A stretch of DNA of 64,000 bases from Campylobacteraceae bacterium (GTDB lineage Bacteria > Campylobacterota > Campylobacteria > Campylobacterales > Campylobacteraceae). Below are positions 1 to 7,594 of this stretch, piece by piece. Within the stretch, counting starts at the first letter, position 1, and every line of letters begins with the position of its first letter. The stretch is from assembly GCA_900753405.1 (NCBI GenBank), contig CAADYZ010000016.1, positions 1 through 64,000 of the forward strand. The letters are read 5' to 3'. The notes beneath the pieces were generated by a model. It worked only from the letters and a program-made list of their open reading frames with translations. It had not been told where the DNA came from and did no database searches. The translations under genes and the position numbers were made by a program.

Positions 1-227
1 GCATTTATTAAATCATCTATATCATTTTCTCCGTAGTTTAATTTTTCTTCTTGTTTAAACTCACTTAAATCACTTGGGAGCTTAGTATAAAATTCACTTC
101 TTTTATCTTCTAAATCTTTAAAAGAATCTGTTATTCCTTTTATTCTTTCGTATTCAATTAAACGATTTCTTAAATCTTCTTCATTATTGAATTCATATTC
201 ATCATCTTCTTCATCATCATCACCGCC
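1..227 (-). CDS. scpA: ScpA-like fragment (segregation and condensation protein A), foreign to the rest
   Basis: Read on the minus strand this stretch is open over about 75 codons with no stop. It runs from an acidic linker (GGDDDEEDDEYEF) into LRNRLIEYERIKGITDSFKD and then KRSEFYTKLPSDLSEF. That order matches the ScpA kleisin family, where a poly-acidic linker precedes an LxxRLxEYxxxK helix and a Y-T-K-x-P-x-D-L segment; ScpA works with SMC and ScpB in chromosome segregation. Composition is much more AT-rich than the adjoining ftsW, and the closest family flavour is Firmicutes/Mollicutes, by recognition only. Both ends are missing: one leaves the window and the other runs into ftsW at a GAT/ATC-rich stretch. 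An assembly chimera is the likeliest explanation. Confidence 0.65.
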
Positions 228-923
228 TTTGTCGGCGTTTTGCAAAAAGATTTAGGACAAACGCTAGTCATCGCCATCACCCTGCTCGTCTTAGGACTCT
301 ACGCGGGCACGAGCAAGAAGATCTTCATCGCCCTCTTTGGCTTGCTAGCCGTTGGAATTTACGCCCTCATCGTCTCAGCCCCGCACAGAATTCGCCGCTT
401 TGAGTCGTGGTGGATGGTCAATCAAGACTTCATCCTCAAATTCCTGCCGCAAAGCTGGGGCGAGAGCCTGCGCGTCACGGGGCTTGACGAACCATATCAA
501 ATCAGCCACTCCTTCAACGCCATTAGCAACGGTAATCTCTACGGCGTTGGGCTTGGGCAGGGGACTTTCAAGCTCGGGTTTTTAAGCGAGGTGCACACCG
601 ACTTCATCCTAGCAGGGATCGCCGAAGAGATGGGGTTTGTGATGATCTTCATCATCATCTGCCTCGTTTGGCTCGTTGTCAGCAAGATTTTGCAAATCTC
701 CTCAACCGCACTTAGACGCGACCAGCACCTCTTCGCACTTGGCATCGCCGTTGTCATCGCCTCGTCATTTTTAATCAACGCTTACGGCGTCATTTCGATC
801 ACCCCCGTAAAAGGGATCGCCGTGCCGTTTTTAAGCTACGGCGGAAGCTCCATTTTAGCCCTTTGTGTCGGCGTTGGGATGGTTTTGATGGTGAGTAAAA
901 ACGCTGAGTGGAACACGCAGTAA
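210..923 (+). CDS. ftsW: FtsW, lipid II glycosyltransferase (SEDS family), 3' part only
   Basis: This is the C-terminal two thirds of a SEDS-family polytopic membrane protein that polymerises septal peptidoglycan. The recognisable sequence starts near 210 (ITAFVGVLQKDLGQT), then several hydrophobic helices follow, with TDFILAGIAEEMGF and the family signature PFLSYGGSS close to the end. The next gene is murG, which makes the lipid II substrate; ftsW-murG adjacency is also known in C. jejuni. The frame remains open upstream to 174 only because the ATC/TTC-rich foreign stretch happens to lack stops, so no genuine start codon is present. FtsW is preferred over RodA because of the TDFI and AEEMGF segments and the murG neighbour. 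Confidence 0.85.
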   Translation, partial: FIIITAFVGVLQKDLGQTLVIAITLLVLGLYAGTSKKIFIALFGLLAVGIYALIVSAPHRIRRFESWWMVNQDFILKFLPQSWGESLRVTGLDEPYQISHSFNAISNGNLYGVGLGQGTFKLGFLSEVHTDFILAGIAEEMGFVMIFIIICLVWLVVSKILQISSTALRRDQHLFALGIAVVIASSFLINAYGVISITPVKGIAVPFLSYGGSSILALCVGVGMVLMVSKNAEWNTQ

Positions 924-924
924 C

Positions 925-941
925 CAAATTCGGTTTTGACA
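925..941. repeat. Dispersed motif copy (CAAATTCGGTTTTGACA)
   Basis: A copy of the window-wide interspersed motif fills the ftsW-murG gap and ends about ten bases before the murG ribosome-binding site. Confidence 0.85.
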
Positions 942-959
942 TTTTTAATGGAGTTGAGG

Positions 960-1991
960 ATGATAGTCATCACAGGCGGCGGAACAGGCGGGCATTTACG
1001 AGTGGCAAAAGCCCTTGCGGCGGAGCTAAAAAAGCGTGGCGAGAGGCTAGTTTTTGTCGGAAGTCAAAGCGGCGCGGACAGAAGGTGGTTTGAAGGAAGC
1101 GAGTTGTTTGAAGAATGCGAGTTTTTACCCTCTCGCGGCGTGGTGAATAAACGCGGTCTTGCCAAACTAACAGCGCTTTTTGAGATCGTCAAGCTCTCGT
1201 TTGAAGTGCGAAAAAAGTTGCGAAAATGGGGCGCAAAGGCAGTTGTGAGCGTTGGCGGTTACAGCGCCGCCCCAGCCTCATTTGCCGCGATTTTAGGCAA
1301 AGTCAAGCTCTTTTTACACGAGCAAAACGCCGTCACAGGCAGGTTAAACGGGCTTTTAAAGCCGTTTGCGAAGGGCTTTTTTAGCTCGTATTCCAACCCG
1401 CCTTACGCCTACCCAGTCGAAGAGGCGTTTTTTGCCGCCGCGCGTCAAAGAGTAGAGTTGAAGCAGGTTTTGTTTTTGGGCGGCTCGCAAGGCGCAGTGG
1501 CGATCAATGATCTTTTTTTACGCCTTTTGCCTGAGCTTTTAAAGCGCGGTTTGCGCGTCACTTGCCAGTGCGGCGAGCGGGATTTTGCGCGCGTCAAAGA
1601 GGCGGCGGACAAGGTCGCGCAAGAAGCTGGAAAAGGCGAGTTTGTCGAAGTTTTTGCCTTCACGCAGGATATGCCTTTGCTGATGCGGCAAGCGGATCTT
1701 TGCGTCAGCCGAAGTGGCGCTAGCACGACTTGGGAGCTTGTGGCAAACGCGCTTCCGACACTTTTTGTGCCCTACCCAAACGCAGCGGGCAACCACCAGT
1801 TTTTTAACGCGAAATTTTTGCAAGAAAGCGGGCTTTGCAAGATCGTTTTGCAAAAAGAGTTGCAAAGTGTGGATGTGCTAGAAATGCTGCTTTCTTACGA
1901 CCTGAGTGGCGTTAGCAGCCGCCTTTTGCAGACAAAAAAGCAAGAAGGTGCTAGCAAGATTGTGGATGAAATTCTCGCTAAAATCAACTAA
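960..1991 (+). CDS. murG: MurG, UDP-GlcNAc:lipid I N-acetylglucosaminyltransferase
   Basis: The protein adds GlcNAc to lipid I at the inner face of the cytoplasmic membrane, giving lipid II. The N-terminus MIVITGGGTGGHL carries the glycine-rich GT-B motif (about residues 6-12), and the C-terminal half has the acceptor/donor region SRSGASTTWELVANALPTLF. I chose ATG 960 because GGAG lies six to ten bases upstream and the protein then starts directly at the first beta strand; an in-frame upstream start at 936 would add eight residues partly encoded by the repeat. Length is 343 residues, usual for the family. It ends one base before the next possible start codon. Confidence 0.93.
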   Translation: MIVITGGGTGGHLRVAKALAAELKKRGERLVFVGSQSGADRRWFEGSELFEECEFLPSRGVVNKRGLAKLTALFEIVKLSFEVRKKLRKWGAKAVVSVGGYSAAPASFAAILGKVKLFLHEQNAVTGRLNGLLKPFAKGFFSSYSNPPYAYPVEEAFFAAARQRVELKQVLFLGGSQGAVAINDLFLRLLPELLKRGLRVTCQCGERDFARVKEAADKVAQEAGKGEFVEVFAFTQDMPLLMRQADLCVSRSGASTTWELVANALPTLFVPYPNAAGNHQFFNAKFLQESGLCKIVLQKELQSVDVLEMLLSYDLSGVSSRLLQTKKQEGASKIVDEILAKIN

Positions 1992-1993
1992 AT

Positions 1994-2010
1994 GTCAAAA
2001 CCGAATTTGA
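1994..2010. repeat. Dispersed motif copy at the 5' end of the DMT gene
   Basis: GTCAAAACCGAATTTGA lies right after the murG stop. If translation starts at 1992 it would encode the SKPNL in the N-terminal tail of the following protein. Confidence 0.85.
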
Positions 2011-2018
2011 GAAAAAAG

Positions 2019-2903
2019 ATGAAAAACAGCTACTTACTCGGAGTTTTTTTAGCCCTTTTTGGCGGAATTTTGTGGGGCATCAGCGGCGTTTGCGGAGAAT
2101 ATCTCTTCACGCACAAAGGTGTGAGTGCCTCGTGGCTCGTGCCAAACCGCCTCTTTTTCAGCGGGGTGATTATGCTTGTTTTTTACGCATTTAGGCTAAA
2201 AGGCGGAGTTTTTACGCCGCTGAAAAACGCCAAAGACTTAACGCAGATCATCATCTTCGCGCTATTTGGACTAATGGCGGTGCAGTTTGCGTATTTCCGC
2301 TCGATCGAGCTTTCAAACGCCGCAGTCGCAACGGTGATCCAATACACCGCGCCGATCTTCATCCTAGCCTATGTCTGCTACCGCCAAAAACGGCTCGCCC
2401 CCCGCCGCGAACTCCTCGCCCTAGTCCTTGCGACCAGCGGCGTCTTTTTGCTCGCCACTCACGCAGAATTTGACGCACTTTACATCTCGCCCTTAGCGCT
2501 TTTTTGGTGCTTTGTGAGCGCAGTTTGCGTCATCTTCTACAACCTAGCCGCGCTTTCTCAACGCCAAAAGTTTGGCGTTGGAGTCGTGCTTGCGTGGGGA
2601 CTGCTCATCGCAGGAGTTGTGCTAGGTGCGGTTTTTAGAGTGTGGAATTTGCCCGCAGTTAGCGACTTTGAAGGGCTTTTAGCCACCGCCGCAGTAGTCT
2701 TTCTGGGGACGATTTTTGCCTTTGGACTCTACCTCAAAGGCGTGGAGTTAATCGGGGCTGAAAGGGCAAGCTTCATCGCCGCCATCGAGCCAGTTAGCGC
2801 GGCGGTTTTTGGCGTTGTGTGGCTAAAAAGCAGCTTTGGGGTTTATGATTTTGTTGGGTTTGTGCTTATTATGTCGTGTGTTGTGGTGTTGAGTAGAAGA
2901 TGA
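2019..2903 (+). CDS. DMT-superfamily transporter (EamA domains)
   Basis: A polytopic inner-membrane protein with about ten hydrophobic segments and the two-fold EamA repeat, for example GGILWGISGVCGEYLF near the N-terminus and AAIEPVSAAVFGVVWL near the C-terminus, the usual position of the helix 9 E-P motif. The family exports metabolites or amino acids; the substrate cannot be read from sequence. The start at ATG 2019 is preferred. An in-frame ATG at 1992 adds nine residues, most of them encoded by the repeat, and has no better ribosome-binding site. The stop overlaps the ruvX start (ATGA), so the two are probably translationally coupled. Confidence 0.85.
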   Translation: MKNSYLLGVFLALFGGILWGISGVCGEYLFTHKGVSASWLVPNRLFFSGVIMLVFYAFRLKGGVFTPLKNAKDLTQIIIFALFGLMAVQFAYFRSIELSNAAVATVIQYTAPIFILAYVCYRQKRLAPRRELLALVLATSGVFLLATHAEFDALYISPLALFWCFVSAVCVIFYNLAALSQRQKFGVGVVLAWGLLIAGVVLGAVFRVWNLPAVSDFEGLLATAAVVFLGTIFAFGLYLKGVELIGAERASFIAAIEPVSAAVFGVVWLKSSFGVYDFVGFVLIMSCVVVLSRR

Positions 2904-3400
2904 TTTTGTGTGTTGATTTAGGCTTAAAAAGAGTTGGGCTCGCCCTTGTTGTTTTGCCGCGTCCGCTTAGCCAGAAAGTGGCTGCAAACGCTACGGCGTG
3001 CGCTCAAAATGCCAAGAGCGGGCTTTCAAATTCGGTTTTAACAAACGGCTTGACGGACGAGGAGAAAAAGGCAGTCGCAAACGCTGTGGTTTTGCCTTTA
3101 ACGCCGCTTTTGCGCAAAAATCGCAACCAAGCCGCTGCCGAGCTTTGCGGCATTTTGCGCGAAAAACAAGCCCTCACCTGCCTCTTTGGCGTTGCTCGCG
3201 GCGGAGCGTGCGAGGCTGAGAGTGCGCGAAGAGTCGGGCATTTTGCAAGTCTGCTGGACTTTGACGGGGCGGTGGCTTACGAGGATGAGAGTTTTTCAAG
3301 CTGTGTTGCGAGCGAGCTTGTCAAAGACGGGCGAGACGGGCGGTTTGACAGCGTTGCGGCGTGTGAGATCGCAAGAAGGTTTTTAGCAAGATTTAGTTAA
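2900..3400 (+). CDS. ruvX: RuvX/YqgF, putative pre-16S rRNA nuclease, with an inserted segment
   Basis: The RNase H-like fold protein that trims 16S rRNA 5' ends. The first strand MILCVDLGLKRVGLALVV carries the catalytic D-x-G-x-K-R motif. The conserved PLTPLLRKNRNQAA, GVARGG and YEDES motifs follow. At 166 residues it is about 40 longer than the usual Campylobacter protein. The excess lies between the first two strands, where a copy of the dispersed repeat encodes SNSVLTN. The flanking part of the insertion (Ala/Lys/Asn-rich) is unlike the family. The catalytic motifs look intact, so the insertion probably loops out. The start overlaps the transporter stop by four bases. Confidence 0.82.
   Translation: MILCVDLGLKRVGLALVVLPRPLSQKVAANATACAQNAKSGLSNSVLTNGLTDEEKKAVANAVVLPLTPLLRKNRNQAAAELCGILREKQALTCLFGVARGGACEAESARRVGHFASLLDFDGAVAYEDESFSSCVASELVKDGRDGRFDSVAACEIARRFLARFS
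3026..3043. repeat. Dispersed motif copy inside ruvX
   Basis: TCAAATTCGGTTTTAACA read in frame as SNSVLT, within the RuvX-specific insertion. Confidence 0.85.
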
Positions 3401-3426
3401 GATGACATTTTTTTTAAGGAGTGAGG

Positions 3427-4719
3427 ATGAAGAGAGTTTTAGTCGTAGGCAGCGGCGGACGCGAGGCGGCGATGGTCTTTGCGTTGTGCAAAAGTCCGCT
3501 TGTAAGCGAAGTTTTTGTCGCCCCAGCAAACGCGGGGATGGAGGCGTTTGGCACGGAGAGATGCGCGGTAAAGTGCGTTGAGATCAAGGCGATGGAGTTT
3601 GAAAAACTCGCCCAATTCGCAGTCGCAAACAAGATCGACCTTGCGATCATCGGCGCGGACGACCCGCTTGTTGGCGGAATTGTGGATGTGTTGCAAGCGC
3701 AAGGCGTGGCGTGTTTTGGACCAGACAAACTAGCCGCGCAAATCGAAGGCAGCAAAGCCTTTGCGAAGGAGTTGATGAGAGAATTTAATATCCCAACCGC
3801 AGCTTATCACACCTTTTTGGACGCAAAAAGCGCGCGCGAATTTTTGCAAAACGCAAACTACCCACAGGTGATCAAAGCAGACGGCTTAGCACTTGGAAAG
3901 GGCGTTGTTGTCGCGTTTTGCAAGCAAGAGGCGTTGGCGGCACTAGACGAGCTTTCAGCAAAATTTGGCGAAAAATTTGTCATCGAAGAGTTTTTAGAAG
4001 GCGTTGAGGTAAGCGTTTTGACGCTCACTGACGGCAAATGCATCAAACCGCTTCTCTCAGCCACCGACCACAAGCGAGTTGGCGAAGGCGACACAGGCTT
4101 AAACACAGGCGGGATGGGAACGGTCGCGCCAAGTCCTTACTTCACACAAGAGTTTGCAAAGCAGTGCCAAGAAGAAATTTTCGAGGCGACTTTGAAGGCG
4201 TTAAACGCGCGTGGGATCAAGTTTAAAGGGTGCATTTTCTTTGGGTTGATGCTGACAAAAAACGGCGCGAAGGTGATCGAATACAACTGCCGCTTTGGCG
4301 ACCCAGAGACGCAAGTTGTCCTGCCGCTTTTAGAAAGCGACTTTTTTGAGCTTTGCGAGGCGGTCGCAAACGAGGCGTTGAGCCAAAAAGAGGTGCGTTT
4401 TAAACAGGGCGCAGCGGCGTGCGTTGTGCTTTGCTCGCAGGGCTACCCGCAAGAGTTTGAGCGAGGTTTTGAGATCGCCTTGCCGCGCGCATTTGACGAG
4501 GGCGAAGTCGTCTTTACCGCAGGTGTTAGTAAAGATCAAAACGGTGCGCTTGTGACAAACGGCGGACGCGTTTTGGGCGCAGTTGGGCTTGCAAGCGAGC
4601 TTGAAGGCGCGCTCAAAAAAGCTTACGACCTAGCGCAAAAAATCGAGTTTAAAAACCGCTACTTTCGCCGTGACATCGGCAAAAAAGCGTTAGAATTTGC
4701 AAAAACGCAAAACTGCTAA
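3427..4719 (+). CDS. purD: PurD, phosphoribosylamine-glycine ligase
   Basis: ATP-grasp enzyme of purine synthesis joining glycine to phosphoribosylamine. The N-terminus KRVLVVGSGGREAAM is the family signature; KADGLALGKGVVV is the ATP-binding strand; VIEYNCRFGDPETQ is the PurD signature near the metal site. ATG 3427 is chosen because AAGGAG at 3416-3421 sits five bases upstream; the in-frame GTG at 3421 lies inside that ribosome-binding site. The protein has 430 residues, standard length. It is followed 25 bases later by the formyltransferase gene, giving a small purine operon. The stop codon overlaps a copy of the dispersed repeat. Confidence 0.94.
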   Translation: MKRVLVVGSGGREAAMVFALCKSPLVSEVFVAPANAGMEAFGTERCAVKCVEIKAMEFEKLAQFAVANKIDLAIIGADDPLVGGIVDVLQAQGVACFGPDKLAAQIEGSKAFAKELMREFNIPTAAYHTFLDAKSAREFLQNANYPQVIKADGLALGKGVVVAFCKQEALAALDELSAKFGEKFVIEEFLEGVEVSVLTLTDGKCIKPLLSATDHKRVGEGDTGLNTGGMGTVAPSPYFTQEFAKQCQEEIFEATLKALNARGIKFKGCIFFGLMLTKNGAKVIEYNCRFGDPETQVVLPLLESDFFELCEAVANEALSQKEVRFKQGAAACVVLCSQGYPQEFERGFEIALPRAFDEGEVVFTAGVSKDQNGALVTNGGRVLGAVGLASELEGALKKAYDLAQKIEFKNRYFRRDIGKKALEFAKTQNC

Positions 4720-4733
4720 AACCAAATTTGATT
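4717..4733. repeat. Dispersed motif copy overlapping the purD stop codon
   Basis: TAAAACCAAATTTGATT; its first three bases are the purD stop codon. Confidence 0.8.
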
Positions 4734-4744
4734 AAGGAGAGAAA

Positions 4745-5902
4745 ATGAAAGAATTAGTTTTAAAATACGGCTGCAACCCAAACCAAAGCCAAGCGAAAGT
4801 GTTTATGAAAAATGGCGGTGAGTTGCCTTTTGAGGTGCTTAACGGACGCCCGGGCTACATCAACTTGCTTGACGCGCTAAACGGCTTTGCACTAGTTAGC
4901 GAGCTTAGCCGCGCAACAAACCTTGCAGCGGCGGCGAGCTTTAAGCATGTAAGCCCTGCTGGCGCGGCGGTTGCGGTTGGGTTAGACGAGCGGGAGATGG
5001 CGAGTTGTTTTGCGCCAAAGGAGGCGGCTAGCAGCGAGCTTGCGACTGCTTACGCACGGGCGCGCGGGGCGGATCGGATGAGTTCGTTTGGCGACTTTGC
5101 GGTGATGAGCCAGAAGGTGGATGAAGTGACGGCGAGGATGCTTTCAAGTGAGGTTAGTGACGGTGTCATTGCCCCTGATTACGAGCCAAAAGCGTTGGAG
5201 ATCTTGCGCGGCAAAAAGGGTGGAAACTACTGTGTGTTGCAAATTTCACCCGACTTTGTGCCAAGCGAAATTGAGACGAAGGATGTGTATGGCGTGAGTT
5301 TTTTGCAAAGCAGAAATGAGATCGAGATCAACGAGAGCTTTTTGCAAAACATCGTCACCAAACGAAAAGACTTCCCGCAAAGCGCGGTGCGTGACCTTTT
5401 GGTTGCGTTAATCACGCTGAAATACACGCAGTCAAACTCGGTGTGCTTTGCTTTCAACGGCGGTGCGATCGGCGTTGGCGCAGGGCAACAAAGCCGCATC
5501 CACTGCACGAGGCTAGCCGCTAGCAAGGCGGACTTGTGGTTTTTGCGTCAAAGTGACGAGGCGTTAAATCTTGCGTGGGCTGAGGGCGTGAGTCGCGCAG
5601 AGAAAAACAACTTCATCGACTGCTATTTAAACGCCGAGCCGCAAAACAACGCCGTTTTGCAAGCGCCGATCCCGCCGCTTAGCAGCGAGGCGAAAGCGCG
5701 GATTTTGAGTCAAGTTAAGGGCGTTAGCCTTGCTAGTGACGCGTTTTTCCCTTTCAGCGACAACATCGAACGCGCCGCGCGAAGTGGAGTTGAGTTTGTC
5801 TGCGAGCCGGGCGGAAGCGTGCGAGACGACGCAGTGATCTCAGCGGCGGACGAGTTTGGGATGACGATGGCGTTTAGCGGGGCGCGACTTTTCCACCACT
5901 AA
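4745..5902 (+). CDS. AICAR formyltransferase domain protein (PurH-like without IMP cyclohydrolase)
   Basis: The 385-residue protein corresponds to the C-terminal AICAR transformylase half of PurH. It starts with KYGCNPNQ (residues 7-14), has the catalytic Lys67-His68 in SFKHVSPAG, and the folate/AICAR-binding region TQSNSVCFAFNGGAIGVGAGQQSR. The N-terminal MGS-like cyclohydrolase domain of ordinary PurH (about 510 residues) is missing and the gene has a proper start with AAGGAG upstream, so it is not a truncation. Stand-alone versions are known from Firmicutes and other anaerobes, where IMP cyclohydrolase is a separate protein. None is seen in the window. Probably co-transcribed with purD. 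Confidence 0.88.
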   Translation: MKELVLKYGCNPNQSQAKVFMKNGGELPFEVLNGRPGYINLLDALNGFALVSELSRATNLAAAASFKHVSPAGAAVAVGLDEREMASCFAPKEAASSELATAYARARGADRMSSFGDFAVMSQKVDEVTARMLSSEVSDGVIAPDYEPKALEILRGKKGGNYCVLQISPDFVPSEIETKDVYGVSFLQSRNEIEINESFLQNIVTKRKDFPQSAVRDLLVALITLKYTQSNSVCFAFNGGAIGVGAGQQSRIHCTRLAASKADLWFLRQSDEALNLAWAEGVSRAEKNNFIDCYLNAEPQNNAVLQAPIPPLSSEAKARILSQVKGVSLASDAFFPFSDNIERAARSGVEFVCEPGGSVRDDAVISAADEFGMTMAFSGARLFHH

Positions 5903-6085
5903 GATTTACTCAAATTCGGTTTTTGTAATCGCGGACTTTCAAGCGAGTTGTCAAAACCGAATTAGGTTTTTAAACCGCCTAAATCCCACTTCACTGACCG
6001 CAAAACTACAAAACTTTGCACCAAAGCAGCGCTAACTCAAACTCAAATTCGACTTTTGCAAATTCGCAAAACGCAAACCGCCACA

Positions 6086-6196
6086 TCAAAACTTACTCAC
6101 AGAACAAACTCGCCAAACTTACACCCGCCGACTTGACTCAAATTTGGTTTTTGCAGCCTTGCTGGTTTTAAGGCGAGTTGTTAAAACCGAATTTGG
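6086..6196. repeat. Direct repeat, copy A (about 110 bp, offset 250)
   Basis: The block from TCAAAACTTACTCACAGAAC through a motif copy, GCAGCCTTGCTGGTTTTAAG, and a second inverted motif copy recurs at 6336-6447 with only a few differences. Confidence 0.85.
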
Positions 6197-6335
6197 TTTT
6201 GAAGCCGCCTTAAACTTTGCTTTATTGTTACAAAATCGCAAAATCTACCAACCAAACCGCCAACTCGCAAAAATCTCCAACCTCAAAACCAACCAAAACC
6301 AAACCACTCGGCAACTTACAACCCCCCCAACCGCG

Positions 6336-6447
6336 TCAAAACTTACCCACAGAACAAACTCGCCAAACTTAAACCTGCCGACTTAACTCAAATTTGGTTT
6401 TTGCAGCCTTGCTGGTTTTAAGGCGAGTTTGTCAAAACCGAATTTGA
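6336..6447. repeat. Direct repeat, copy B (about 110 bp)
   Basis: Second copy of the block at 6086-6196. It ends in GTCAAAACCGAATTTGAC immediately before the azlC region. Confidence 0.85.
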
Positions 6448-6520
6448 CTTGACGCAAAGCATTTCAGCCAACTTTCAAACATTTGTGGCATCATTTGCCA
6501 AAAAACTAAAAAGACGGCAG

Positions 6521-7201
6521 ATGACAAATTCGGAGATTTTTCGGCTTACTTTGCCCGTGATGATGGGCTATGTCCCGCTTGGCGTCGCACTTGGCGTGTT
6601 GGCGGCGAGTTTAAAGCTGAGTTTAGCACAAAGTCTGGCGATCAGCTTCTTTGTGTATAGCGGGTCGGCGGAGTTTTTGCTCGTGGTTTTCATCGCCGCT
6701 GGTGAGCCGCTTTTGGGCGTGTTTGTCACCCTTTTTCTTGTGAGTTTTAGGCATTTTTTCTACACGCTCACACTGCTTAAAGACCTTCTCGGGCTGAATT
6801 TCTTAAAAGGCTATGTCATCTTCGCACTAAGTGACGAGAGTTTTGCTCTGCTTTGTGCCTACAAGGAGAAATTCGCACAGCAAACCGCCCGCAAAAGTGC
6901 GAGTTTTGCCCTGCTTTGCGCACTTAACCAAAGCTACTGGCTTGCGGGCGTGCTGCTTGGCTGGTGCTTTCAGCAAAGCGTGAAATTTGACTACTCTGGG
7001 ATCGAATTTAGCCTCAACGCGCTTTTCATCGTCATCGCCTATGACGCTTACAGGCAAAACCCGAACTTCAAAGTCCTCCTTCTTGCCGTAGCCATCGGGC
7101 TTTGCGGGTTTTTGTTTGTCGCAAAGTCGTATATGCTTTTTGTCTGCCTTATGGTCGGTGTGTTTTCGTTGCTTGCGGGGAGGCGTTATGTCAAGTTATG
7201 A
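6521..7201 (+). CDS. azlC: AzlC-family branched-chain amino acid exporter, large subunit
   Basis: A 226-residue inner-membrane protein with the AzlC signature: LPVMMGYVPLGVALGVLAA near the N-terminus, FVYSGSAEFLL, and FLVSFRHFFYTLTLL. With AzlD it forms the two-component exporter of branched-chain amino acids or analogues. ATG 6521 is chosen because it gives the normal family length; an in-frame TTG at 6449 would add 24 residues but starts inside a copy of the dispersed repeat and has no ribosome-binding site. The 3' end overlaps azlD by 14 bases. Confidence 0.88.
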   Translation: MTNSEIFRLTLPVMMGYVPLGVALGVLAASLKLSLAQSLAISFFVYSGSAEFLLVVFIAAGEPLLGVFVTLFLVSFRHFFYTLTLLKDLLGLNFLKGYVIFALSDESFALLCAYKEKFAQQTARKSASFALLCALNQSYWLAGVLLGWCFQQSVKFDYSGIEFSLNALFIVIAYDAYRQNPNFKVLLLAVAIGLCGFLFVAKSYMLFVCLMVGVFSLLAGRRYVKL

Positions 7202-7508
7202 GGTTGCGGTTTATGTTTTTGTGGGGTTTTTGGCGACTTTTGGCGCGCGCGTGCTGCCCTACCTACTCTTTTCAAGCAAAAGCGAAGGGGCGAGCCTAGC
7301 TTTCGTCCAAAAAAATATGCCGCTGATGATAATGGTTGTGCTGGTTTTTTACACGCTTTTTGGGCTTGACTTCACGCGTTTTGAAACGGCGTTTGTCTCG
7401 CTGGCGTGCTGCGTGGGCGTTTTGGCGCTTCAAATTTGGCTGAAAAACGCCCTTGCGAGTATGTTCTTTGGCATTTGTTTGTATATGATCTTCTCGCGAC
7501 TGCTGTGA
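7188..7508 (+). CDS. azlD: AzlD-family branched-chain amino acid transport subunit
   Basis: A 106-residue hydrophobic protein with about four membrane segments and the AzlD features ARVLPYLLF and KNMPLMIMVVLVFYTL. ATG 7188 has GGGAGG five bases upstream. The longer in-frame start at 7116 lies deep inside azlC and is unlikely. Overlap with azlC implies coupled translation and a stoichiometric complex. Confidence 0.87.
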   Translation: MSSYEVAVYVFVGFLATFGARVLPYLLFSSKSEGASLAFVQKNMPLMIMVVLVFYTLFGLDFTRFETAFVSLACCVGVLALQIWLKNALASMFFGICLYMIFSRLL

Positions 7509-7511
7509 GTT

Positions 7512-7529
7512 GTCAAATTCGAATTTGAC
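7512..7529. terminator. Perfect palindromic motif copy after azlD
   Basis: GTCAAATTCGAATTTGAC is a perfect 18-base palindrome three bases after the azlD stop codon. It is one of the dispersed motif copies. It could act as a short hairpin terminator, but there is no strong T-run, so the terminator role is inference. Confidence 0.45.
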
Positions 7530-7594
7530 CTGCTTAAAATTTCCTCCGCATCAAAAGCGCGGGGACGCCACTCTTCACGCGTCCATCAGCATTT

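Larger units (their letters stand above)
5903..6448. other. Intergenic spacer rich in dispersed repeats
   Basis: I see no gene here. The spacer holds at least six motif copies (near 5910, 5950, 6045, 6139, 6181, 6392) and a local direct duplication. Open frames across it are explained by the low-complexity CAAAACCGC-type sequence. Confidence 0.8.

Noticed and set aside
1..230. Horizontal transfer of scpA next to ftsW
   Set aside because: The join destroys ftsW, which is essential, and falls in a simple GAT/ATC repeat; assembly chimerism is simpler.
5903..6448. CRISPR-like array suggested by repeated short units in long spacers
   Set aside because: Units are not evenly spaced, occur in both orientations, spacers are not uniform in length, and no cas genes are present.
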